From: Burkholderiaceae bacterium
GTDB lineage: Bacteria > Pseudomonadota > Gammaproteobacteria > Burkholderiales > Burkholderiaceae_E
Assembly (NCBI GenBank): GCA_027493945.1
Contig: JAOSJU010000001.1
Location: 1,984,001 to 2,048,000 of the forward strand
DNA length: 64,000 nt
Direction: 5' to 3'
The first letter of the stretch is position 1. The number at the start of each line of letters is the position of its first letter. A program made the translations under genes and the position numbers. Of this stretch, positions 55,005 through 63,999 are shown piece by piece. The notes beneath the pieces were generated by a model. That model was not told the DNA's origin and ran no database searches. It saw only the letters and a program-made list of their open reading frames with translations.

Positions 55005-55238
55005 ATGAACGCCACGCCCCCTCCGCTGCTCGCCGACCTGCAGGCGCGGCTCGCCGAACTGCTGCGCAACGGTCCGGCCGCCGACGTCGAACGCAACATG
55101 AAGGCACTGCTCGCGCAGGCGTTCCAACGCGCCGACCTGGTCACCCGCGACGAGTTCGACGCCCAGCTCGAGCGGCTGGCGCGGCTGCAGCAGCGGGTCG
55201 AGCAGCTCGAGAAACTGCTGGCCGAGCGCGCGGGTTAG
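55005..55238 (+). CDS. ubiK: UbiK-like ubiquinone biosynthesis accessory factor
   Basis: This 77-residue coiled-coil protein has LLADLQARLAELLRNGPAAD, NMKALLAQAFQRADLVTRDE and a leucine-rich C-terminal coil (EQLEKLLAERAG). The match to the UbiK/YqiC (BMFP) family is good. In E. coli it assists aerobic ubiquinone synthesis and binds membranes. An extended -10 (TGC-TAGACT, 54987-54995) lies so close to the ATG that the transcript would be almost leaderless; no Shine-Dalgarno sequence is visible. Confidence 0.85.
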   Translation: MNATPPPLLADLQARLAELLRNGPAADVERNMKALLAQAFQRADLVTRDEFDAQLERLARLQQRVEQLEKLLAERAG

Positions 55239-55311
55239 CCCGCGCGTCGAGCGCCGGCGCCGGATTCGGCGCCGACCCTCGCGTGCCCGGTGCGCGGCCG
55301 CGCCTTCCCGT

Positions 55312-56034
55312 TCAGTGCAGCAGCGACTTGCCCAATCGGCGCAGCATCGCCGCGCCGTCGCCGGTCCACGCGCTGCCGTGCATGCACGCCAGCGTCTCGG
55401 GGCGCAGGCTCGCCAGCTTCTCGATCATCGCCTGCGTGTTGGCCCCGTGCGCGAAGTAGTCCATCTGGCGCCGGAAGGCCTCGCTCGGGCCGACCAGGTC
55501 GTCGCTGACCAGCGGCTTGTCACCGGTTCCCGGCTGCGTGAACAGGTCGCCGTTGAACAGCGTCTGCGTCGTCGGGTCGAACAGGTAGCCGGCGTCCCAG
55601 CCGTGCGGCACGTGCGGCGTGTACTGCCACTGGACGCGGTGGCGCCCGAGGTCGAGCACCTGTCCGTCGGCCATTCCGATCGGTTCCACGTCGACCAGGT
55701 CCCGGACCGAAACCATCGCCGCCACCTCGCTGCACACGGGGCGAGCGAGCGGGGCCGCCGCGAGGAACTCGGGGAGGGCGCCGCACTCGTCGGCCTCGAC
55801 GTGCGAGAACGCGACGTAGCGCAGGTCGGCGACGGGCATCACCTTTCCGATCTGCGCGCTCACGAGGCCGAACAGCTTCTTCGGGCCGGTGTGGAACAGC
55901 AGCGGACGCTCGTCGACGATCAGGTACTGGTTGAAGGAGAAGCCGCCGGGGATGAAATCGGGCGGCATCGCCACGCTGATTCGCCACGTGTCCGGGGCGA
56001 TCTCGTCGATGGTGGACTTCAGGTTCGGCGTCAT
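55312..56034 (-). CDS. ODP (oxygen-binding di-iron) beta-lactamase-fold protein
   Basis: This 240-residue metallo-beta-lactamase-fold protein resembles the di-iron domain of flavodiiron proteins. The iron ligands H-x-E-x-D are in FSHVEADECGALPEF, and further His/Asp ligands are in VPHGWDAGYLFD and GDLFTQPG, with a final His in ACMHGSAW. It has no flavodoxin domain. The gene overlaps the TetR regulator upstream (ATGA), so the two form an operon. Stand-alone ODP proteins are thought to sense or reduce oxygen or nitric oxide. Confidence 0.85.
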   Translation of the reverse strand: MTPNLKSTIDEIAPDTWRISVAMPPDFIPGGFSFNQYLIVDERPLLFHTGPKKLFGLVSAQIGKVMPVADLRYVAFSHVEADECGALPEFLAAAPLARPVCSEVAAMVSVRDLVDVEPIGMADGQVLDLGRHRVQWQYTPHVPHGWDAGYLFDPTTQTLFNGDLFTQPGTGDKPLVSDDLVGPSEAFRRQMDYFAHGANTQAMIEKLASLRPETLACMHGSAWTGDGAAMLRRLGKSLLH

Positions 56035-56663
56035 GGTTTGGTGCTCCTCGGACGCGAGTGCGATCGTGCTGCGGGCTGCGGTCCGACGACAGCCAGCAGC
56101 ATCTGGACCAGTCGCCTGCGCACCGCGGGGCGCGGCAGGCCGTGTTCGAGCACCATCCGGTGCCAGGGATCGAACGACAACAGGGTTTCCCAGGCCGCGG
56201 CGACCTCGCGGTGATCGCCGGCGCCGAGGTGACGTTCGAGCAGTTGCGCGATCAGCGCCGTCTGCTGCGCACGGGCGGCGTCGCTCATCCGGGCGAGGAA
56301 CGGGATCACGCGATCCTCCCGCCAGGCCTTCCAGGGCGCGAAGTGCGCGTTGAGCGCGTCGGCCGCTTCGACCATGCGCTCGGTCGCGGCGCGCAAGTCG
56401 GGCGCGCCCAGGATCTGTTCGACCGGCGCCTGCGGCGCCCGGCTCGCCACATGCGCGGTGCAGGCGCCGAGCAGGTCTTCCAGGCTCGGGAAGTGGCTGT
56501 AGACGGTGGGCAGCGAAACGCCGGCCTGCCGCGCGATGTCGGCGTTGCTGGTGGCGACGGCGCCTTGCTGCGCGTGAAGCTCGGCTGCCGCCGCTGCGAT
56601 GCGCTCGCGCAGCTCGGCCTGCTTGCGGCGGCGGGTTTCGCTGTTGTACGGCCGGGGTGGCAT
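56031..56663 (-). CDS. TetR-family transcriptional regulator
   Basis: This 210-residue regulator has an N-terminal TetR helix-turn-helix (ATSNADIARQAGVSLPTVYS followed by HFPSLEDLLG). The C-terminal ligand domain is not recognisable. It probably represses itself and the ODP gene, which it overlaps. A candidate operator overlaps the promoter at 56700-56727. Confidence 0.88.
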   Translation of the reverse strand: MPPRPYNSETRRRKQAELRERIAAAAAELHAQQGAVATSNADIARQAGVSLPTVYSHFPSLEDLLGACTAHVASRAPQAPVEQILGAPDLRAATERMVEAADALNAHFAPWKAWREDRVIPFLARMSDAARAQQTALIAQLLERHLGAGDHREVAAAWETLLSFDPWHRMVLEHGLPRPAVRRRLVQMLLAVVGPQPAARSHSRPRSTKP

Positions 56664-56699
56664 GGCGTGGGTCCTCGGAGCGGCGCTGTAGTTCGATTA

Positions 56700-56727
56700 A
56701 GTTTAGGCTAAGTAAAATAAATGTCAA
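56700..56727 (-). promoter_or_regulatory. promoter and operator of the tetR-ODP operon
   Basis: On the minus strand TTGACA (56727-56722) and TAAACT (56705-56700) are separated by 16 bases. The palindrome CTTAG-C-CTAAA (56712-56702) overlaps the -10 box, a fitting site for the TetR protein. The stretch is strikingly AT-rich for this genome. Confidence 0.6.
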
Positions 56728-56883
56728 GACTCCGGTGGCGATAAACCCGACGTCGGGCGCAACGGTCACGCTTCGGCAGATCGGCCGAGCCATTGGCTTA
56801 GCCGGCGCGCGGCCGGCGACGGCGCGCGCAGCCTAGACTCGGAGGGCCGCCTCAACACCCCTCGCCGCCCACGCGCTTCCCCG

Positions 56884-58409
56884 ATGTCCGTCGCCGTCGT
56901 CCGCTCGCGCGCCCTCCTCGGGCTCGATGCGCCGGAGGTGCGTGTCGAGGTGCACGTCGGCAACGGCCTGCCGGCGTTCCACATCGTCGGGCTGCCCGAG
57001 GCCGAGGTCCGCGAGAGCCGCGACCGGGTGCGCGCGGCGCTGCTGCATGCGGGCTTCGATTTCCCGAACCGGCGGCTCACCGTCAACCTCGCGCCGGCCG
57101 ACCTGCCGAAGGAGTCCGGCCGCTTCGACCTGCCGATCGCGATCGGCATCCTCATGGCCAGCGGGCAGCTGCCGGACGGGCCGCTGGAAGAGCTGGAACT
57201 GGTGGGTGAGCTTTCACTTACCGGCGCAATCCGGCCGATCCGCGGCGCGCTCGCGATGGCGCTGGCGGTGGCGCGCGCCGAGCGGCCGCGCACGCTGGTG
57301 CTGCCGGCGACCAACGGCGCGGAAGCCGCGCTGGTCGACGACGCGCGCCTGCTCGGCGCGGTCGACCTGATCGGAGTGGCTGCTCACCTCGTTGGTACCA
57401 GCCCGTTGGAGCGGATCTCGCCGGCGCCGCGCGCGCCCGCGCCGGCCGCCGACGGCGATTTCGCCGACGTGAAGGGGCAGGCCGGCGCCAAGCGGGCGCT
57501 GGAGATTGCCGCTGCTGGCGCACACAACCTGTTGATGGTCGGGCCGCCCGGCGCCGGAAAATCGCTGCTCGCGCAGCGGCTGCCCACGATCCAGCCTCCG
57601 CTGTCACGCGACGAGGCGCTCGAAACCGCCGCGCTGGCGAGCCTGGCGGGCCGCTTCGCGCCCGCCGACTGGGGACGCCGCCCGTTTCGCGCGCCGCACC
57701 ACGGCGCTTCGGCCGCCGCGATCGTCGGCGGAGGCGCGAACCCGCGGCCCGGCGAAGCCAGCCTCGCGCATCACGGCGTGCTGTTCCTCGACGAGTTGCC
57801 CGAGTTCTCGCGCGCGGTGCTCGAAGCGCTGCGCGAGCCGCTCGAAACCGGCCGCATCGGCGTCGCACGCGCAGCGCGGCAAGTCGAGTTCCCGGCGCGC
57901 TTCCAGCTGGTGGCGGCGATGAACCCCTGCCCCTGCGGTTACCTGGGCGACGAGCGCTGCCGCTGCACGCCCGAGCAGGTGCGCCGCTATCAGACCAAGC
58001 TGTCGGGGCCGCTGCTCGACCGCATCGACATGCTGCTCGGGTGCGGCCGGTCGACGAGTCGACGCTGATGCGACACGCAGACGGCGAGCCGAGCGCCGCG
58101 ATCGCCGCGCGCGTGGGCCGCGCGCGCGAACGCCAGCTCGCGCGGCAAGGCAAGCCGAACGCGCACCTCGCACCGCCGGAGATCGACCGCCACTGCCCGC
58201 TGCGCGACGATGCCGCCGCCCTGCTGCGCCAGGTCGCGCACCGCCAGCACTGGTCGTCGCGAGCGCTGCATCGCGCGCACAAGCTGGCGCGCACGATCGC
58301 CGACCTGAACGGCGAAGACTCGATCGGCGCGCAACACGCCGCCGAAGCGGTCGCCTACCGCCGCGCGCTCGACGCCCCCCACCCCGCCCCGGCCAACGAA
58401 ATGCGATGA
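56884..58409 (+). CDS. comM: YifB/ComM-type Mg-chelatase-related AAA+ ATPase (frame break)
   Basis: ComM is a helicase-like AAA+ protein that promotes branch migration during natural transformation. This one, about 508 residues, has [20 protein letters not shown] at the N terminus, Walker A GPPGAGKS, Walker [12 protein letters not shown], and the cysteine cluster [15 protein letters not shown]. One base is missing in the G run 58039-58041; the other frame then gives [30 protein letters not shown] and the C terminus. A TAGACT -10 candidate lies at 56834-56839. Confidence 0.9.
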
Positions 58410-58448
58410 TCTCCCTTCCCACTTCCCCCTTCGCCGACGGACTCGCGC

Positions 58449-59493
58449 ATGTCAACTCCACCTCCCCTCTCCGGCCTGAAAGTGGTCGAACTGCATGCGA
58501 TCGGCCCGGTGCCTTTCGCCGGCCAGCTGTTGCGCTCGCTCGGCGCCCGCGTCGTGCGCGTCTCGCCGCCCAGCGACCCCGGCCTGGGCATCGGCGTGAA
58601 GCCCGAGTACGACCTGCTCAACGTCGGCAAGGACGCGCTGTCGGTCGACCTGAAGCGGCCCGACGGGCTCGCCGCGCTGCGCCGCGAACTCGCGAACGCC
58701 GACGTGCTGCTCGAAGGCTTTCGCCCCGGCGTGCTCGAAGCGGCTCGGCCTTGCGCCCGCCGCGCTGCTCGACGCGCATCCGCGGCTGGTCGTCGGCCGC
58801 CTGTCCGGCTGGGGTCGCGACGGCGAGCTGTCGGCGCGTGCCGGCCACGACATCAACTACCTCGCGCTGTCGGGCGTGCTCGAGGCGATCGGCGCGCGCG
58901 AGGCGCCGGTGCCGCCGCTGAACCTGGTGGCCGACTTCGGCGGCGGCGCGATGCACCTCGTGGTCGGTGTGCTCGCCAGGCTGGTGCAGCGCTCGATCAC
59001 GCAGCGCGGCGGCGTCGTCGAAACCAGCATCCTCGCCGGTACGGTGGGGCTCACGCCGATGGTCTACGGCCTGATGGCCGGAGGCCTCTGGAACCTCGAG
59101 CGCGCGAACAACATCCTCGACGGCGCGCTGCCGTTCTACCGCGTCTACCGCTGCGCCGACGGCCGTTTCGTCGCAGCCGGGGCGCTCGAGCCGAAGTTCT
59201 ACGCGCAGCTGCTGGCGGTCACCGGGCTCGACGGCGAGATCGACCCGCGCGACCAGTATCGGCCGTCGAGCTGGCCGGCGACGATCGAGCGCTTCGCCGC
59301 GCGCTTCGCCACGCGCGGCCGCGACGACTGGGCGCAGGCGGCGGCGGCGTACGACGCCTGCCTGTCGCCGGTGCTCGATTTCGCCGAAGCCGCGCGGCAT
59401 CCGCACAACCTCGCCAACGGCCTGTATCGCGGTGAACCGTTCGCGCAACCGGCCGAAACGATCCGCTTCGACCGCGACCTGGGCGAGGGATAG
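58449..59493 (+). CDS. CaiB/BaiF CoA-transferase family protein, AMACR-like (frame break)
   Basis: This protein of about 347 residues belongs to family III CoA-transferases and is most like alpha-methylacyl-CoA racemase. The N-terminal part reads LSGLKVVELHAIGPVPFAGQ, then DVLLEGFRPGVLEA. One extra base at 58742-58743 breaks the frame, which resumes as LGLAPAALLDAHPRLVVGRL, GWGRDGELSARAGHDINYLA (with the catalytic Asp) and FADFGGGAMHL-type VADFGGGAMHLVVGVLARL. The acyl substrate is unknown. Confidence 0.83.
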
Positions 59494-59496
59494 GCG

Positions 59497-60078
59497 CTAC
59501 AACCGCAGCGTCAGCCGGCGCAGGCTCGGCTCGCCCTCCTCGGGCCCGACCTCGAAGCCGTGCGAGCGGGCCAGCTCGATCATGTGGTGGTTGACCGCGA
59601 AGGTGGTGCCGACCAGTTCGCGGTAGCCGACCACGCGCGCGGCGCGCACCAGCCGGTCGAACAGCGCGTAGCCCACGCCGCGGCGCTGCCAGAGATCGGT
59701 GACGACGATCGCGAACTCGGCCACGCCGGGCCGCTCGGAGAGATCGAAGCGCGCCACGCCGATGATCCCGTCGCCGGTGGCCGCGTCGCCGCCGAACGCG
59801 GCCAGCGCGAGGCGGCGCGGCCAGTCGGGCCGCACGAGTTCCGCGACCTGCTCGTCGGTGACTTCGCTGATCGTGCCCAGAAGCCGCTGGCCGAGCGAGG
59901 CCGCCGACAGGCCGTCGATGAACGCGCGCTCGTGCGCCGCATCGTCGGCGCGCAGCGGCCGGATGTGCAGGCGCACCCCGCGGCGGCTCTTGCAGCGCAC
60001 GTTCAGCCACCGCGGCATGCGCACCGATACCGGCGCGGCCGGCTCCGACGGCGGCTGCGGCGGATTGGCGTCGCTCAT
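59497..60078 (-). CDS. GNAT-family N-acetyltransferase
   Basis: This 193-residue protein has an acetyl-CoA-binding GNAT core: GVRLHIRPLRADDAAHERAF at the start, AEFAIVVTDLWQRRGVGYAL with the Q/RxxGxG/A loop, and LVGTTFAVNHHMIELARSHG at the end. A proline-rich N-terminal extension precedes it. The ATG overlaps the stop of the upstream MFS gene (ATGA), so they are co-translated. The substrate is not known. Confidence 0.85.
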   Translation of the reverse strand: MSDANPPQPPSEPAAPVSVRMPRWLNVRCKSRRGVRLHIRPLRADDAAHERAFIDGLSAASLGQRLLGTISEVTDEQVAELVRPDWPRRLALAAFGGDAATGDGIIGVARFDLSERPGVAEFAIVVTDLWQRRGVGYALFDRLVRAARVVGYRELVGTTFAVNHHMIELARSHGFEVGPEEGEPSLRRLTLRL

Positions 60079-61319
60079 GCCACCATCGCCCTGGGCGGGC
60101 GCACCCGCCAGAAGACCAGCACCCACAGCGCGACCCCCTGTATCGCGACCCACGCCAGCATCGCACTGCGAAAGCCCTGCTCGCTGTGCTCGACGCCGTC
60201 GCCGAGCAGGTCGACCGTGACGCCGAACAACCACTGCGCGAGGAACATCCCGGTCATCGTCACCAGGTTGTAGGCGGTGAAGGCGCGTCCGGTGAGCTTC
60301 TCGGGAAACGACAGGCTCACGTGCGTCTGCGACAGCGCGTTCACCGTGGCCGCGAGCGCCAGCGGCAGCCAAAGCAGCCATGCGGCGCTGCCGTGCGCCA
60401 CGGCGATCCCCAGCTCCAGCGCCAGCATCACCGCGACGCCGCTGGCGACGAGCCGCAAGGTCGTCCAGCCGCGACGCACCAGCGACGGCACCGCCCAGCC
60501 CAGCGCCAGGTAGCCCAGCATCAACACCGGGTTGAACACGAACAGCGCCTGCGCGGCGCTGTCGGCGTCCATGTCGAGCACCTTGCGCAGCCACGGGCCG
60601 ATCCACAGCCCCTGGAACGCGATGAAGCTCGACTGCACGGTGAGCGAAGTGAGGCCGAAGCGCCAGAAGTACGGCTCGCCGAACACCTGCCGGTAGGCCG
60701 CCCATGGCGCCTCGTCCTGGTGCGCGGTGCCCGCGGGCTCGCCGGGCAACTGCAGCGCGATCGCCGCGCTGGCCGCGCACAGCAGCGCCGCCGCCACCCA
60801 GAACACGCCGCGCCATCCGATCAGCGGCAGCGCCAGCTGCACCGGCACCGTCGTGACCAGCGCGCCCAGCGTGCCGGCCACCAGCATCCATGCGGCCAGC
60901 TGCTGCTGGCGCGCGTCGACGTACCAGAAACGGAACGCGCGCAGCGAGGCCATCAACGCGCCCGACACGCCGACGCCGATCAGCGCGCGCCCAAGCCAGA
61001 GCACGGTGACGCTGTGCGCCAGCGCGAACACCGCGCAGCCGGCGGCGGCCACCAGCAGCAGCGCCGCGTCGACGCGCCGCGAGCCGAAGCGGTCGAGCCA
61101 GATGCCCAGCGGCATCTGCATCGCCGCGAACGCGAAGAAATAGGCCGACGACAGCGAGCCGAGCTGCGAGTTCGACAAGCCGAACTCGGCGATCAGGTCG
61201 GGAGCGATCACCGCGTTGACCGAGCGCAGCGCGTACGACATGAAGTATCCGCTCGCGAACGCGGCGAACACGCGGATCGCCAGCGCGGGCGCAAGCACGG
61301 GGCTGGCGGCGGCGCTCAT
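60075..61319 (-). CDS. MFS transporter
   Basis: This 414-residue major facilitator has about 12 helices, including FAAFASGYFMSYALRSVNAV, the A-motif region PLGIWLDRFGSRRVDAALL and WLGRALIGVGVSGALMASLR. It is distantly like the MFS protein at 29674-31017. I use the ATG at 61319; the frame runs a little further upstream into the preceding gene's stop. It lies between the lipoprotein gene and the GNAT gene in one operon. Confidence 0.87.
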   Translation of the reverse strand: MSAAASPVLAPALAIRVFAAFASGYFMSYALRSVNAVIAPDLIAEFGLSNSQLGSLSSAYFFAFAAMQMPLGIWLDRFGSRRVDAALLLVAAAGCAVFALAHSVTVLWLGRALIGVGVSGALMASLRAFRFWYVDARQQQLAAWMLVAGTLGALVTTVPVQLALPLIGWRGVFWVAAALLCAASAAIALQLPGEPAGTAHQDEAPWAAYRQVFGEPYFWRFGLTSLTVQSSFIAFQGLWIGPWLRKVLDMDADSAAQALFVFNPVLMLGYLALGWAVPSLVRRGWTTLRLVASGVAVMLALELGIAVAHGSAAWLLWLPLALAATVNALSQTHVSLSFPEKLTGRAFTAYNLVTMTGMFLAQWLFGVTVDLLGDGVEHSEQGFRSAMLAWVAIQGVALWVLVFWRVRPPRAMVA

Positions 61320-61323
61320 CGCC

Positions 61324-61890
61324 TCACTCCGGGATCCCGAACGAATCGAGGAAGACCCCGGTGTGCTCCGCATCGGGCACGGGCCCGATCATGACCGCCT
61401 GCCAGGCCCGGCTGCCGCGCGCGACGAACAGCGCCGACAGATGCATCGGGCGATCGCCGAGCCGCCCCGACGCTTCGATGCGCACGCCGGGTTGCATCGC
61501 CGTCGCGCGGCCGGCCGGGTCGACGACCGGCACCGCCGCCTCGACGGCCTCGGTCTCGCGGCCTCCGATGTTGCGCACCATCGCCGTGCGCATCGCCGCG
61601 CCGGCCCTCTCGCGCGTGGACGCCTGCGAGTCGGGCAACTCGACCATGCCGACGGTGAACGACTGCTCGCCCACCCGCGCCCCGCTCATCGCCATTGTCA
61701 CGGCCAGGTCGTCCAGATGGATCGGGCGCGACATCGACGCCGGTTTGCCGGGTAGCATGACGAGGTACCCGGTACCGGGCGGCCGGATCTCGCGCCAGTT
61801 GTAGTCGGGAGCACAGGCGGCCAGCAAGAGCACGCAAGCGGCAGCGGCCAGCGGCACGCGCCGCCGGCGCAACCTGGATCTGGGGTTCAT
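61324..61890 (-). CDS. lipoprotein of unknown function
   Basis: This 188-residue protein has a lipoprotein signal peptide with basic N terminus and lipobox (VLLLAACAPD). The mature part has YNWREIRPPGTGYLVMLPGK at its start, a pattern seen in hypothetical lipoproteins of Burkholderiales. No catalytic motif is visible. It is the first gene of the lipoprotein-MFS-GNAT group, only a few bases from the next gene. Confidence 0.75.
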   Translation of the reverse strand: MNPRSRLRRRRVPLAAAACVLLLAACAPDYNWREIRPPGTGYLVMLPGKPASMSRPIHLDDLAVTMAMSGARVGEQSFTVGMVELPDSQASTRERAGAAMRTAMVRNIGGRETEAVEAAVPVVDPAGRATAMQPGVRIEASGRLGDRPMHLSALFVARGSRAWQAVMIGPVPDAEHTGVFLDSFGIPE

Positions 61891-61935
61891 TCGATAATGG
61901 TAACAATCGGGCGGAACCCGCAGCGGAGGCAGCGC

Positions 61936-62267
61936 ATGATCTACCAATTCAAGTCGCGCGCCACGGGCTCGGTCATCATGACGAAGCCGGTGGCCGAGTG
62001 GATCCTGAAGATCGTCGGCAAGGAGCCCGGCGCCACCGGCATCGTCACCGTCGGGCAGATGCCGGCAGCGATCGCCGCGCTGCGCAAGGCGATCGACGAG
62101 GAGCGCGCGACGCTCGCCGAGGAAGCGGGCGGCGGGGCGGCGGGCGCGCCGGAAGAGTCCGCCGGCGAAGATGCCTACCCGGTGTCGCTCGCGCAGCGCG
62201 CCTTCCCGTTCATCGAGATGCTCGAAGCCGCGCACAAAGCGGGCAAGGACGTCACCGGGGGGTGTAG
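61936..62267 (+). CDS. DUF1840 family protein (frame break at the last codons)
   Basis: This is a small cytoplasmic protein of about 110 residues. It reads MIYQFKSRATGSVIMTKPVA, then GIVTVGQMPAAIAALRKAID and ALAQRAFPF-like SLAQRAFPFIEMLEAAHKAG. It fits DUF1840, known only from beta- and related proteobacteria; the function is unknown. GGAGG lies six bases before the ATG. One G is missing in the six-base G run 62257-62262. Restoring it gives a short end and a TAG at 62265-62267. Confidence 0.85.
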
Positions 62268-62910
62268 CGGCCGCGCCGATGTGCTGCTTCGAAGTGATCC
62301 CCATCGACACGTAGATGCTGGTCAGGCCGTCGATGCCCACGTCGGCCGGCTGCACCCAGTCGCTGGGCACGTAGATCAGGCCGCCGCCCACCGGTACCGG
62401 CGCCGTCGGCACCAGCACCGCGAGATAGTCGAGCTCGCCCACGCGCACCGGCTCGGGCGTCGACAACAGGCCGAGCACGGCGGCGCCGCCCACGCCGCCG
62501 AAGTGCAGCCACACCGGGCTCATCGAGCGCATCCCCTGCGGATCGCGTTGCGCGAGCAGCCCGACGAACTTGTTGGCCATTTCGTAGACGTTGCGCACCA
62601 CCGGGATGCGCATCATCACCGCATCGGTCGCCGCGGCGAGCATGCCCCGAAGGCGCGTCTGCACCAGCGCCCCCAGCAGGAAGATCGCCGCGACGACGGC
62701 ACCGGCCCCGACCAGGTAGCTGGCCACTTCGGAGCCGGCGATGCCTAGGCCCAGCACCCCGAGCATGCGTCCAATCAAGCTTCCCGGCCCGAGGTAATCG
62801 ACCAGCAGGCGCACCGCCCACAGGAAGACCAGCAGCGTCGCGGCCAGCGGCAGCGCAGCCAGCAGGCCGGTGACGAAGGTGTTCAGGAAGCGCCTGGACA
62901 TCGAATGCAT
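62252..62910 (-). CDS. DUF502 membrane protein (frame break at the last codons)
   Basis: This protein of about 219 residues has two N-terminal membrane segments (FVTGLLAALPLAATLLVFLW and another near residue 60) and a soluble part with DAVMMRIPVVRNVYEMANKF and VPVGGGLIYVPSDWVQPADV. It matches DUF502, a conserved membrane family of unknown function. The same missing G at 62257-62262 spoils its last codons; restoring it gives ATPPR and TGA at 62252-62254. It ends inside the DUF1840 gene, 16 bases overlapping. Confidence 0.87.
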
Positions 62911-62983
62911 GGGGGTCACCGTCGCTGCGAGCCTGCGCGCAGTCTCGCACGCTGGCCGCTGGCCGCGCGAGGCCGCGGCGCGC

Positions 62984-63012
62984 TTGCACATTCGTGCAGC
63001 ATTGCTGAAAAT
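62984..63012 (+). promoter_or_regulatory. promoter/operator of the SorC-type regulator
   Basis: TTGCAC (62984-62989) and GAAAAT (63007-63012) are separated by 17 bases. The palindrome TGCAC-ATTC-GTGCA (62985-62998) overlaps the -35 box. This fits autoregulation by the downstream gene product. Confidence 0.5.
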
Positions 63013-63018
63013 CCGTTC

Positions 63019-63999
63019 ATGCCGCCGAACGAACAGGACGCGCTGTCGATCCGCGTCGCACGCCTTTACTACTACGAGCACCTCACGACCGCGCAGATCG
63101 CCGACGAACTCGGCACCTCGCGCTCGACGGTGTCGCGTCTGCTCACGCGCGCGCGCGAGCGCGGGCTGGTCGAGATCCGCATCCACGACCCGGCGCAGCA
63201 TCCACAGGGCATCGAGTCGCGGCTGCGCGAGCGCTTCGGCCTGCGCGTGGCCCGCGTCGTGTCGGTGCCCGAGACGGCCGACGAGCACGACTGGCTCGAG
63301 CGCGTGGCGGCCTTCGCCGCCGGCTACCTGAACACGGTGATCGACACCGACGCGGTGGTGGGCATCGCGTGGGGGACGACGCTGCGCAAAGTGGCGTCGA
63401 AGCTCTCCCCGAAGCCGGTCGCGAACGCGGACGTCGTCGCGCTGAATGGGTCGGGCACCGCGCAGGAGATCGACAGCACCTTCAGCAGCGACATCGTCAC
63501 GCGCTTCGCCGCCAACTACGGCGCGCGCCCGCACGCGTTCCCGGTTCCCGCGTTCTTCGACTACGCCGAGACGCGCACCGCGCTGTGGCGCGAGCGCAGC
63601 GTGCGCCGCCTGCTCGACCTGCAAAAGCGCGCGCGCATCCTCGTCTACAGCGTCGGCGCGTTTTCCGGTCGGGTGCCCAGCCACGTGCACAGCGGCGGCT
63701 TCCTCGAACCGGCCGACCTGCGAAGCCTGCGCCGCGACCGCGTGGCCGGCGACATCGCCACCATGTTCTTTCGCGCCGACGGCAGCTACGCCGACATCGC
63801 GCTGAATGCGCGCGCCAGCGGCCCCGATCTCGCGCTGTTCCGGCGCGCGCCGCACTCGATCTGCGTGGCCAGCGGCACCGGCAAGGTCGAAGGCCTGCGC
63901 GCCGCGCTCGCCGGAGGCTTCGTCAACACGCTGATCGTCGACGAGCCGACCGCGCGCCTGCTGCTCGCCGACCGGGTGCGCACCGGGAGAAGCGCGTGA
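63019..63999 (+). CDS. SorC/DeoR-type sugar-binding transcriptional regulator
   Basis: This 326-residue regulator has an N-terminal helix-turn-helix (RVARLYYYEHLTTAQIADEL followed by GTSRSTVSRLLTRARERGL) and a SorC-type sugar-binding domain (VVGIAWGTTLRKVASKLS, VVALNGSGTAQEI, YSVGAFSGRVPSHVHSGGFL, ICVASGTGKVEGLRAALAGG). It probably controls a polyol or sugar operon beyond the window edge. The gene ends with TGA one base before the end of the window, so it appears complete. Confidence 0.9.
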   Translation: MPPNEQDALSIRVARLYYYEHLTTAQIADELGTSRSTVSRLLTRARERGLVEIRIHDPAQHPQGIESRLRERFGLRVARVVSVPETADEHDWLERVAAFAAGYLNTVIDTDAVVGIAWGTTLRKVASKLSPKPVANADVVALNGSGTAQEIDSTFSSDIVTRFAANYGARPHAFPVPAFFDYAETRTALWRERSVRRLLDLQKRARILVYSVGAFSGRVPSHVHSGGFLEPADLRSLRRDRVAGDIATMFFRADGSYADIALNARASGPDLALFRRAPHSICVASGTGKVEGLRAALAGGFVNTLIVDEPTARLLLADRVRTGRSA

